32,482 nt of DNA from a bacterium (GTDB lineage Bacteria; 4484-113): contig JAOZQG010000012.1 in the NCBI GenBank assembly GCA_029932365.1, positions 1 through 32,482 of the forward strand, read 5' to 3'. Position numbers and translations under genes: made by a program. Each line of letters starts with the position of its first letter. Position 1 is the stretch's first letter. Below, in pieces: positions 8,324-16,175 of the stretch. Below the pieces are notes generated by a model, which was not told where the DNA came from, ran no database searches, and saw only the letters and a list, made by a program, of their open reading frames with translations.

Positions 8324-10078
8324 ATGGCTAAGATGCAACGGACATTCAGCATCAAACGCCTTTCACGGGCGTTGCAGGGCTTCTCCGTGAGCACGGGGGA
8401 GCCGAATCTCATTGTTAACCGGATGCTTTGCGACACGACGCAGCTGCTTGCGAGCTCGCCCGAAGATATAGAAGCGGCGTACGAGCGCAATCCGCTAATT
8501 CTGCTCGGCCTGATGGAGATAAGCAACTTCGCCTCGCTTTTCGGTGGGCAGACCGACTGGGCGCAGTTCTTCCAGCTATTCCGCCGCAACCCTCCGGTCA
8601 CGACTTTCGTGCATTTCCTGACTCCCGAGCCTGGATTGGGGGACTACAGCTACCCGGGGCTTTATATTTCGCAGGCGGAAGAGCCGCCCCAGGTGATACC
8701 GTTCGTGCAGAATGTCCTGAGATACGCGCATCACCTGCACCTGTGGGAGGAGCGTGACCTTTTTTCGCTGGTCAGCCTGCTGCGCAAGCAGCTGATGGCG
8801 GCTGTTGTGGTAATGGAGGAGCCGGACGACTTCGATTTCAATTTGCTAAGAGCGCTGCACCACCTGAATATCCCGATATTCAGCCGGGTGTCGCTGGGGC
8901 CGATGTTCAACTACAACCTTATCGCCGACCTGGACGACCTTTTCGCCAAAATACACCGCTTGCGTCCCACTTTCAACGCGCGGAAAGAGAAAAGGTCGGG
9001 TGACGGCGAGGCAAGCTCCGGCCCAGCGGAACGCTTTGAGTTCGGGGGCGGCTATTCCTCGTTCAGCGTCGTGCGGGCTATGGGCGGCATTGATGGAGTG
9101 GAGGTGCGGGGGAAGCTGGAAGACGAGGCCGGGCTTATCATTGACCTGGGCGATGCCGACGTGGACATTACGCTTACCGCGCATATCGAGGACGAGCTTT
9201 ACCGGATGCTGTCGCGTCACCCCTGGCTGCGGCTGGAAACGGAAGAGTTCTTCAAGCTGGTTCTCCTAGGAAAGCTGCGGGAGCCCGAGGAGATAGGCGG
9301 TGAGATATACCGCCGCCTGAAAGAAAGATTCGACCTTACGAGGGTGTCGGTCAAGCTTATCCTTGACAGCCTGCGCCTGCAAAGCCTGAAAGCGTCGGTG
9401 GCTGCCTACAAGGAGGAGCGCCGCCAGGCTCTGGAGAAGAGGGGCGATTTTGACGCCCCCCTGTTCGCCTGCACGTTCTGCCAGCGCTATTCCAAGAACG
9501 GCTTCTGCATCATTTCGGTGCTCCATCCTCCTCAGTGCGAACTTTCTTACGACGCCCTGCGCGCTCAAGCCCTGTTTACGGGTTCGCTCGAGCAGTTTTC
9601 CATCAAGCGCGGCGAACTGACCGACAAGCAAAGTGTGCTTTACAGCGGCGTGTCCAAGTTCGCCCGCATTCTAAGTGAAGGGACGATTGCGAAGATAAAC
9701 CTTCAGGCGTTGCGCGATTTCCCCCCGCCGGTTACAGCGTACGCGCAGAATCTGGCGTACTACAGCGACCGGCTGGACGGCATTATCATCCTCAGCAATG
9801 ATTATGACGGGTATTCGCCGGACCGCCGGACGTTCTTCGGCCTTCTGGGCGAGGTGGTGGGGCGGCAGATTCCAGGAATAACGGGTGTCTCCGACGACTA
9901 TATCAGGAGCCGCGAGTTCCTAACCGCGGACGGAGGCCTGAAAAGGGTCGTCTGGATGCCCTCCGTGTTGAAGGAACGTTTAGGTCTTCAGAAGTTCACC
10001 TATATTGCGACCGAACGGGAGTGCACGAATATGCAGTCTCTCGCGTCATTCCTGAAAGAAAGGGGATTTACCACTTGA
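8324..10078 (+). CDS. Acetyl-CoA synthase beta-subunit (AcsB/CdhC)-like protein lacking the Ni-site CGC motif
   Basis: 'FACTFCQRYSKNGFCIISVLHPPQC' has C-x2-C-x8-C-x9-C spacing as in AcsB/CdhC. C-terminal 'FFGLLGEVVGRQIPGITGVSDDYIRSREFLTADGGLKRVVWMPSVLKERL' aligns with the AcsB 'FSTLAGSVGGGAQTPGFMGIGRLYI-SKKFIAADGGLKRLVWMPKALKEEL' block (recalled from family knowledge). Confidence 0.8.
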   Translation: MAKMQRTFSIKRLSRALQGFSVSTGEPNLIVNRMLCDTTQLLASSPEDIEAAYERNPLILLGLMEISNFASLFGGQTDWAQFFQLFRRNPPVTTFVHFLTPEPGLGDYSYPGLYISQAEEPPQVIPFVQNVLRYAHHLHLWEERDLFSLVSLLRKQLMAAVVVMEEPDDFDFNLLRALHHLNIPIFSRVSLGPMFNYNLIADLDDLFAKIHRLRPTFNARKEKRSGDGEASSGPAERFEFGGGYSSFSVVRAMGGIDGVEVRGKLEDEAGLIIDLGDADVDITLTAHIEDELYRMLSRHPWLRLETEEFFKLVLLGKLREPEEIGGEIYRRLKERFDLTRVSVKLILDSLRLQSLKASVAAYKEERRQALEKRGDFDAPLFACTFCQRYSKNGFCIISVLHPPQCELSYDALRAQALFTGSLEQFSIKRGELTDKQSVLYSGVSKFARILSEGTIAKINLQALRDFPPPVTAYAQNLAYYSDRLDGIIILSNDYDGYSPDRRTFFGLLGEVVGRQIPGITGVSDDYIRSREFLTADGGLKRVVWMPSVLKERLGLQKFTYIATERECTNMQSLASFLKERGFTT

Positions 10079-10464
10079 TGCAATTTGAAGCCCTGTTGAA
10101 ATCCATGGATTATCGCTACGAGCGCTCCTCAACTGAAAACGGTCTGGATGTTTTCAAGGTAACAGATGGTGGTCGAAGTTTTGTGGCGCTTATCTTCTCC
10201 GATGAATCCGGCGAACTGACATTTGTGCGTTTGATGTTTGTAATCGACCAGCTTCACCGGGAAAACCCGGAACGCCAGTACGAGCTTCTGCTCGAACTGA
10301 ACCGGGAGTGCTGGATGGGCAGCTTCGCGATTGACGTGTCCACATCAACGGTTTTGTACGTATTCAACTTCCCGCTGGCGCAGTTTGACGCGGATACACT
10401 CGCGGTTGCCGAGGAGACATTCGACCTCTCCCTGCGCCTTTATACGGACGCCTGCAAGGAGTAA
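10078..10464 (+). CDS. YbjN / type III secretion chaperone-like fold protein (128 aa)
   Basis: ATG at 10078 overlaps the TGA of the upstream gene (TGATG). Alternating beta/alpha pattern 'MQFEALLKSMDYRYERS...VLYVFNFPLAQFDADTLAVAEETFDLSLRLY' suggests a YbjN-like fold. Confidence 0.6.
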   Translation: MQFEALLKSMDYRYERSSTENGLDVFKVTDGGRSFVALIFSDESGELTFVRLMFVIDQLHRENPERQYELLLELNRECWMGSFAIDVSTSTVLYVFNFPLAQFDADTLAVAEETFDLSLRLYTDACKE

Positions 10465-10467
10465 CCA

Positions 10468-11277
10468 ATGACGGAGTGGAAGCCTCCCTCCAGGAATCTG
10501 AGAATTTGTGGGGTCCAAGCTGCTCTGTTTGGCCGCGATGCGCGCCAAAACCGGCAGGAGCTGCTTGAGCTATGCTATACCATTGAGCCGGGAAGCTGTG
10601 ACCTGATAATCACTCCCGAGGCATCTAACCTTTACTACCATTACGACCTCATATCGCAGCTCAAGGGCGGCGAAGAGGAAGAGTACCTTGAGCCTTTCCG
10701 CAAGCTGGCCGGTGAGCACGGATGCCACGTCCTGGTCGGCAGCCTGATGGTTCGGGACGGGGAGCATCTGCGGAACCGCTCGCATCTACTCGCGCCCGAC
10801 GGAAGCACGGCGGGAACTTACGATAAGATTCATCTGATTCAGCTTTTCGACGAGCACCGGTACTTCAAGCCGGGACGCGAGCTGCTGACTGCCGAGGTCA
10901 AGGGCTGGAAGGTGGGCATCGCGCTCTGCTACGACCTTCGCTTCGCAGAGCTATTCCTGAACTACGCTCTTGCAGGCTGTCATCTGCAGATTCTGCCGTC
11001 GTGCTGGCCCGACGCAAGGGTGGAGCACTGGTATCATCTTCATCTTGCGCGGGCGCAGGAGACGCAGTGCTACTTCGTGGGGGTTAACCACGGCGGGTCC
11101 GACGGTGCGGGCAAGACCTACCGGATGAGCATGGCCGCGGATCCGGACTGCACTGTGCTCGCGAAGCTGCCTGAAGCCGAGCCGGGATTATTACGGGTAA
11201 CGCTAGAGCCGGGGGCGTTAGTCAGACAAAAGGAGATGTACGACCTTCTGGCTGGCCGCGGGCCGTTTCCAATCTGA
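10468..11277 (+). CDS. Carbon-nitrogen hydrolase (nitrilase superfamily, omega-amidase-like)
   Basis: Catalytic triad context: Glu 'LIITPEAS', Lys 'YDKIHLIQLF', Cys 'VGIALCYDLRFAELF'. 3 nt downstream of the previous gene. Confidence 0.9.
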   Translation: MTEWKPPSRNLRICGVQAALFGRDARQNRQELLELCYTIEPGSCDLIITPEASNLYYHYDLISQLKGGEEEEYLEPFRKLAGEHGCHVLVGSLMVRDGEHLRNRSHLLAPDGSTAGTYDKIHLIQLFDEHRYFKPGRELLTAEVKGWKVGIALCYDLRFAELFLNYALAGCHLQILPSCWPDARVEHWYHLHLARAQETQCYFVGVNHGGSDGAGKTYRMSMAADPDCTVLAKLPEAEPGLLRVTLEPGALVRQKEMYDLLAGRGPFPI

Positions 11278-11356
11278 CGGCGCTTCGCGCAGGCTTTATC
11301 CATGCCGTCCCGAAACCGGCTGCTTTCAAGCGCCAGCCTTTCATTTCTATCGCGCG

Positions 11357-13468
11357 CTAGCCTTTGACTTCGGCTACTTCTTCAGTTTCGCTTTCAAGGC
11401 TGTCTTCAGCGGTTCCCTCCTCCGCTTCAGCCGCTTTGGCCACGATAATGGGGATTATCTTCTGCTCGTATATCACCCACTCCGTGGGCACGCTCACCTG
11501 GAATTCCGGTTCCCAATCTTCATCTCCAGAATCGCCGCCCTGTTCGCTATCCGGCTGGACTCCGGGCTTCAGGATGGTAACGACGATTTCGTTATTCAGC
11601 GGTGTGGACAGGGCTTCCTCAATGATTTTATCAAGGTCGCGAAGTTCGCGCGGCAGGTTTACAAAACTGCCGCCGCCCATGAGGATACGTCCGCGCCCGC
11701 CGAACTCGTTATAGATTGAAAGGAGGCTTCCGCCTCCATGCACGGTCAGAGACGTGGGGCCTTCGGGGAAATCCTCGGGCAGCGTGAAATGAATCATCTG
11801 CTCGATAGCCTCTTTGCGGTAGGGTTGGAGATGGACATTAACGCGCAGAGCGTCACCGCAATGGACCGTTTTCGGCTGCACAGCGGGGGCCGGGGGTTCA
11901 GCTTCCGCAGGTGGTTCGGGAGCCGCCGGCACCGGCGGTTCCTGGACACGGTGGTTCGCAGGCTCCTGACTGCCGTTGCCCTCGTCTTCACCGTCCGGTT
12001 CATCGGATTGCGGCTCTGCGCCGGCACCTGGCGGCTCAACCTCGGATTTGACATCGTCTTCCCCTTCAGTAGCGGACCTGGGCTCTTCTCCTTCAAGCAG
12101 CAGTTCCGCGTCGTCTATTGCCGCGTTGACCCGGTTTCGCGTGAAGTCGAGATGTATGTCGAGCTGGGTTAGCTTGACCTTGCGGTAGATGTTGTTAACG
12201 AGGAGCGACGTCAGGGGAAGCAATTCGTCCCAGGAGCCGCTGGTGGGATACGTTTCGGAGTAGTAGTAGTTTACCCGGTGCAGAGGTTCTTTGAGGCCCG
12301 CGCCTTCGAGCGAGAACTCAAGGCGCAGCGTTCCGCCCTTCCCTGTGTCGGTGGTTCGATAGAAAGCCTCCTCCAGCGCAATCATTATCAGGTAGTCAAA
12401 CCCGTCCGGGTCGCGCGTTACCTCCACGTTGAATTCCTCGGTACGGCGCAGGTCGATATCGTTAACCGTCACATGTACCGGCAGCACATCCGCAGCTTCG
12501 TTTAGCAGGCCACCGACCGCGCACGCGCGGTCCTGCCTGGCCGAGCCCACGGGGTAAAGGCTGTGGCCCATTTTGAATGCGCGATACGTGCTTTTCTGGG
12601 TATAAGTTATGTACGCTTTCTGAAGCACCATGTCGATGTCGCCGCTCATCGTGAGCGGATGGCCGAACATCAGGACTTGCCCTGCATCGTCGACGTAGGT
12701 TGCTGTTCCAATCGCTGAAAGCTCGATGTCACCTGACATCAGCGAAATCGCCACTGCATCGCCCGCTTTCAAAGGCCCCTCGGTTACAGGATCGTGCAAA
12801 AGCGCTCCGCCAGCCGTAGCTGCTCCACCGGGGACGCCCGTAGTGACGTGCATAAAGGGATATTTATCGGCCTTCTCCTTCAAAAGCTCCAGGCTGCCCG
12901 GGCTGAAGCCGCTGGCCATAAGAGGAGCGACCAGCGGTACGGCTCCCATTTCCCCGTTTTCGGCGTGTTCTTCGTTAAAGCGCATGGCCTCTTCCCAGGA
13001 GTTCATAAACCGCAGTTTGCGGTCAATCTTGGGCTCCGGGATGACAGTATTGCCGGTGTAGTCGGGACGGTGGCGCCTGGGGAGAGCGCTCAGCATATTT
13101 TCAATCGGGGTGATGCCGCCGACGTGGGTATCGCTGAATGGAACAGCAGTGGATATCGCGCCGAGCAGCTTGTCGCGGATGTACACGGGGCTGCCAGAGT
13201 AGCCTTCGGCGATGCCGTTTGAAGCTTCTATAACCGGTCCCGAGAATTCGGCCAGGATCATCTGCCGACCATCGAAGCCGCCTTCGGGAATGATGTCGAT
13301 GATTTTTACGTTGAAGCTTTCAACCTTCGTTCCCCTGACGACCGTTTTCCCGGTCCCTTTCATTCCAACCTTAATGTCAGACAAGGGGAAGAATTCCACA
13401 GCTCTGGCGGCTTTAGCGGCGATTAGAAATACCAGAGAAGCCGTCAGCAGGACGCGGAGCGCTTTCAT
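11357..13468 (-). CDS. SpoIVB-like peptidase S55 domain protein with signal peptide and Pro/Glu-rich linker
   Basis: 'GIAEGYSGSPVYIRDKLLGAIS' and 'VLMFGHPLTMSGDID' match S55 Ser and His regions. Signal peptide 'MKALRVLLTASLVFLIAAKAARA'. SD GGAGGG before the ATG at 13468. Confidence 0.85.
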   Translation of the reverse strand: MKALRVLLTASLVFLIAAKAARAVEFFPLSDIKVGMKGTGKTVVRGTKVESFNVKIIDIIPEGGFDGRQMILAEFSGPVIEASNGIAEGYSGSPVYIRDKLLGAISTAVPFSDTHVGGITPIENMLSALPRRHRPDYTGNTVIPEPKIDRKLRFMNSWEEAMRFNEEHAENGEMGAVPLVAPLMASGFSPGSLELLKEKADKYPFMHVTTGVPGGAATAGGALLHDPVTEGPLKAGDAVAISLMSGDIELSAIGTATYVDDAGQVLMFGHPLTMSGDIDMVLQKAYITYTQKSTYRAFKMGHSLYPVGSARQDRACAVGGLLNEAADVLPVHVTVNDIDLRRTEEFNVEVTRDPDGFDYLIMIALEEAFYRTTDTGKGGTLRLEFSLEGAGLKEPLHRVNYYYSETYPTSGSWDELLPLTSLLVNNIYRKVKLTQLDIHLDFTRNRVNAAIDDAELLLEGEEPRSATEGEDDVKSEVEPPGAGAEPQSDEPDGEDEGNGSQEPANHRVQEPPVPAAPEPPAEAEPPAPAVQPKTVHCGDALRVNVHLQPYRKEAIEQMIHFTLPEDFPEGPTSLTVHGGGSLLSIYNEFGGRGRILMGGGSFVNLPRELRDLDKIIEEALSTPLNNEIVVTILKPGVQPDSEQGGDSGDEDWEPEFQVSVPTEWVIYEQKIIPIIVAKAAEAEEGTAEDSLESETEEVAEVKG

Positions 13469-13610
13469 CCATTTCCCTCCAATTTGGTGCCCTATCTTAT
13501 CCCATACGGTAGGTAGCGTCAATGAAGTATGCTTCCGTATTCCTAATTGCTGCGAACGAAGTACCGTCGTGACTGCGCTTGCGCCTTTGCCGTGACGGTT
13601 GGGAAATGCA

Positions 13611-13642
13611 CGAAAGGAGGGTCTCGAAAGACCCTCCTTTCG
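13611..13642. terminator. Perfect 14-bp hairpin, probable terminator of the prepilin gene
   Basis: CGAAAGGAGGGTCT-CGAA-AGACCCTCCTTTCG, 29 nt downstream of the minus-strand prepilin stop. Confidence 0.8.
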
Positions 13643-13671
13643 TTTAAAATCGGACCGTTAGCTAAACCGCC

Positions 13672-14661
13672 TTAGTCGCGGCCGCCCTTGGTATCCTCGC
13701 CAGGTACAAGCACCAGGATGATACCGTCACGAATGCCGTTAGGCGCGCCGTAGCCGAGCTGATCGACCGCGTCAGCGATGCTTCCGGGGCCATAGGGGCT
13801 ACCGATCCGCTCGTTTCTAATAGAGCGTGTCCACGCAGGGATACTGAACTCCGTTTGAGCTGCGCCGGTTCCGGAATCGCGGCGGAAGATGATGTCTGGC
13901 TCGTCGCCGAGAACATCTCTGCCCTTCGTGCGGATGGAGCCGTATCCACCGAGCATGTAGATTTCGGTTACCGTCGGCTGAATCGGCTCATCTTCTTCGA
14001 CGCTGCTTTCATCGGCGACCACAATTGTGCCGGCGCTCTTGTAGAAGAATTCGCCAGGCAGGAACGGATTAGGCTTGTTGCTTCGCCACAGGTCCCAGAA
14101 GCGATAGGGGATGTTGGCGTAGGTACGAAGCACGGACTGGTTACCTGTGCCTTGCTCGATAACAACGTATTCGGTGAATCTGTAGTCGGCAAGAACATTA
14201 CCTGAAAGGGTGCAGTAGGGCCCAAAACGGGTTCCCTGCTCTCTCCCTTCGTCCTGCTCGTTGCGCAAGGGGTCTTCCACGTCCTCCTGGAATTGATGGA
14301 TGGCGTAACCGTTAGTTGCGAACGGGTTCTTGGGGTAGGCTTCTATGTAGCCCTTACGCAGAAGTGGATCGCTGAGGATTGTGCGATCGTCGCAGTCCTG
14401 AATCCCGGTGAAAGCGTTGGCTCCGGCCTGAACGTCGGCGTGCTTTCCCTGGCCACCTATAAGGTAGGTGGGATAAGTACCACCGGTGTCAACGGCAAAG
14501 CGCTCAACGGAGAGCTGAATATTGTGAAGATTGCTCTTTACTTCAGCTTCCTTGGCCTTGTCCTTGACCTTGATGTAATTTGGCAGCGCGATGGCCGCCA
14601 AAATGCCAATAATCACAATAACTACGAGTAACTCAATGAGGGTAAAACCTCTACGGTTCAT
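13672..14661 (-). CDS. Type IV pilin / prepilin-like protein (329 aa)
   Basis: Class III signal 'MNRRGFTLIELLVVIVIIGILAAIALPNYIKVKDKAKEAEVKSNL'. SD AGGAGGTGAG upstream of the ATG at 14661. Confidence 0.93.
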   Translation of the reverse strand: MNRRGFTLIELLVVIVIIGILAAIALPNYIKVKDKAKEAEVKSNLHNIQLSVERFAVDTGGTYPTYLIGGQGKHADVQAGANAFTGIQDCDDRTILSDPLLRKGYIEAYPKNPFATNGYAIHQFQEDVEDPLRNEQDEGREQGTRFGPYCTLSGNVLADYRFTEYVVIEQGTGNQSVLRTYANIPYRFWDLWRSNKPNPFLPGEFFYKSAGTIVVADESSVEEDEPIQPTVTEIYMLGGYGSIRTKGRDVLGDEPDIIFRRDSGTGAAQTEFSIPAWTRSIRNERIGSPYGPGSIADAVDQLGYGAPNGIRDGIILVLVPGEDTKGGRD

Positions 14662-14731
14662 TGACCGTCTCACCTCCTAGATGATAATTCACGGATTCTT
14701 ATAAATTCGCCGGGTCCCAGCCCAGTACATA

Positions 14732-14760
14732 ATAATAACACAGCGTTATACCCCTGTCAA
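14732..14760 (-). promoter_or_regulatory. Predicted sigma70-type promoter of the prepilin gene
   Basis: Minus strand TTGACA - 17 nt (GGGGTATAACGCTGTGT) - TATTAT, about 70 nt upstream of the prepilin start. Confidence 0.75.
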
Positions 14761-14853
14761 CGAGAAATCGGGACAAATCCGGCGTTCCTGCCAGGTTAGG
14801 CCAGTCCTCCGGCCTTATAATCCTCCCCCTTTATTGATATTAGTTAGTTTCAC

Positions 14854-16071
14854 CTACCTGATGACGTTTACCAGGTTGAATATCGGCAGGTAGAGCGAGA
14901 CGACGATGGTGCCCACCAGACCGCCGATAAGGACGATCATCATAGGTTCGATAACGCTAGCCAGGCCGCGAATCGTGGCGTCAATCTCGGCGTCGTAATA
15001 GTCGGATATTTTAAAGAGAATTTCTTCAAGGTTTCCCGCTTCTTCCCCCACCGATATCAGGTTTGTAACGATGGGCGGAAACACCCCGGTTCGCTTCATC
15101 GGTGCGTGAATCGATTCGCCTTCGCGGATGCGGTCGCGCACGTACATAATGGCGCGTTGCACAACGTTATTGCTGGCGGTGTTCTTGGAAACCTCGAGGG
15201 CTTCAAGGACGGGCACTCCGGACTGTGTCAGCGTGCCGAATGTGCGCGTGAAACGCGTGATGGCAACCTTGCGCGCCAAAGCGCCGAATATGGGGATACG
15301 CAGCACTAAAGGGTCCAGCACGATATGTCCCCATTTGGAGTTGCGGAACTTGATGAAGAGGATGATGAATACCGGGATCGTCAGCAGCCAGTACCAGTTC
15401 GAAACGAGCCAGTCGCTAAACTTGATCATAGTTCGCGTAAGCTGGGGTAGCTGCGCTTCGCCGCCGGAAAACTCCTCGTAGAACGCGCCGAATTGGGGCA
15501 CGATGTACATGAGCATGAAGAGCGAAATGGCAGTCGCGAAGATCAAAATGATAACCGGGTAGACCATAGCGCTTTTGACTTTGTGCTTAAGCTCGAGCTC
15601 GTTTTCGTAGAATTGTGCAACGCGTTCCAGGATGTTGTCGAGCGCACCACCAATCTCACCGGCCTGCACCATCGCGATAAAGAACGTGGAGAACGCACGG
15701 GGGTGCTTCTTCATGGCCAAATTAAGCGTCTCGCCCCCCTGGATGTCCATTTTCACCTTGTGCAGCACGTTACGGAACGAAGAGTTCTGCGTCTGCTCCT
15801 CGATGGTGTCCACAGCTTCAGCGAGCGTAAGGCCTGCATTGAGCAGAAGGGCGAACTGGCGCGAGAAAATCGTCAGCTCCTTCAATCCGACTTTAAACAT
15901 CCCTTCGACAATGACCATCGGGTTGAAGGGCTTACGCCGCTCTACTATGCGCACTACATAAAAGCCCTCGTTACGGAGGGCATCCATTACCGCCTTGGGA
16001 TTGTCCGCTTCGACCGTGCTCTGAATGATTTTCCCCGCGGAATCTTTTGCCGTATATACGAATGTTCTCAT
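14854..16071 (-). CDS. pilC: Type IV pilus inner-membrane platform protein PilC (GspF family)
   Basis: 'FSRQFALLLNAGLTLAEAVDTIEEQT', 'HPRAFSTFFIAMVQAGEIGGALDNILERVAQFYE', 'SVIEPMMIVLIGGLVGTIVVSLYLPIFNLVNVI'. Confidence 0.95.
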   Translation of the reverse strand: MRTFVYTAKDSAGKIIQSTVEADNPKAVMDALRNEGFYVVRIVERRKPFNPMVIVEGMFKVGLKELTIFSRQFALLLNAGLTLAEAVDTIEEQTQNSSFRNVLHKVKMDIQGGETLNLAMKKHPRAFSTFFIAMVQAGEIGGALDNILERVAQFYENELELKHKVKSAMVYPVIILIFATAISLFMLMYIVPQFGAFYEEFSGGEAQLPQLTRTMIKFSDWLVSNWYWLLTIPVFIILFIKFRNSKWGHIVLDPLVLRIPIFGALARKVAITRFTRTFGTLTQSGVPVLEALEVSKNTASNNVVQRAIMYVRDRIREGESIHAPMKRTGVFPPIVTNLISVGEEAGNLEEILFKISDYYDAEIDATIRGLASVIEPMMIVLIGGLVGTIVVSLYLPIFNLVNVIR

Positions 16072-16175
16072 AATCTCACCGCCGGCTCAATAGGGGCCGG
16101 TGGAATATTCCTATCTGATTATACCTCAAAATGCCCCCTGACGAATATATCGCTTGATATCCATCCGTCCGGGGA

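Noticed and set aside
8324-10078. Functional acetyl-CoA synthase of a Wood-Ljungdahl operon
   Set aside because: CGC Ni-binding motif absent and no CODH, corrinoid-protein or methyltransferase genes nearby.
10021-10464. Listed start at 10021 for the YbjN-like gene
   Set aside because: It would overlap the AcsB-like gene by ~58 bp; the ATG at 10078 overlapping the TGA (TGATG) is the more natural coupled start.
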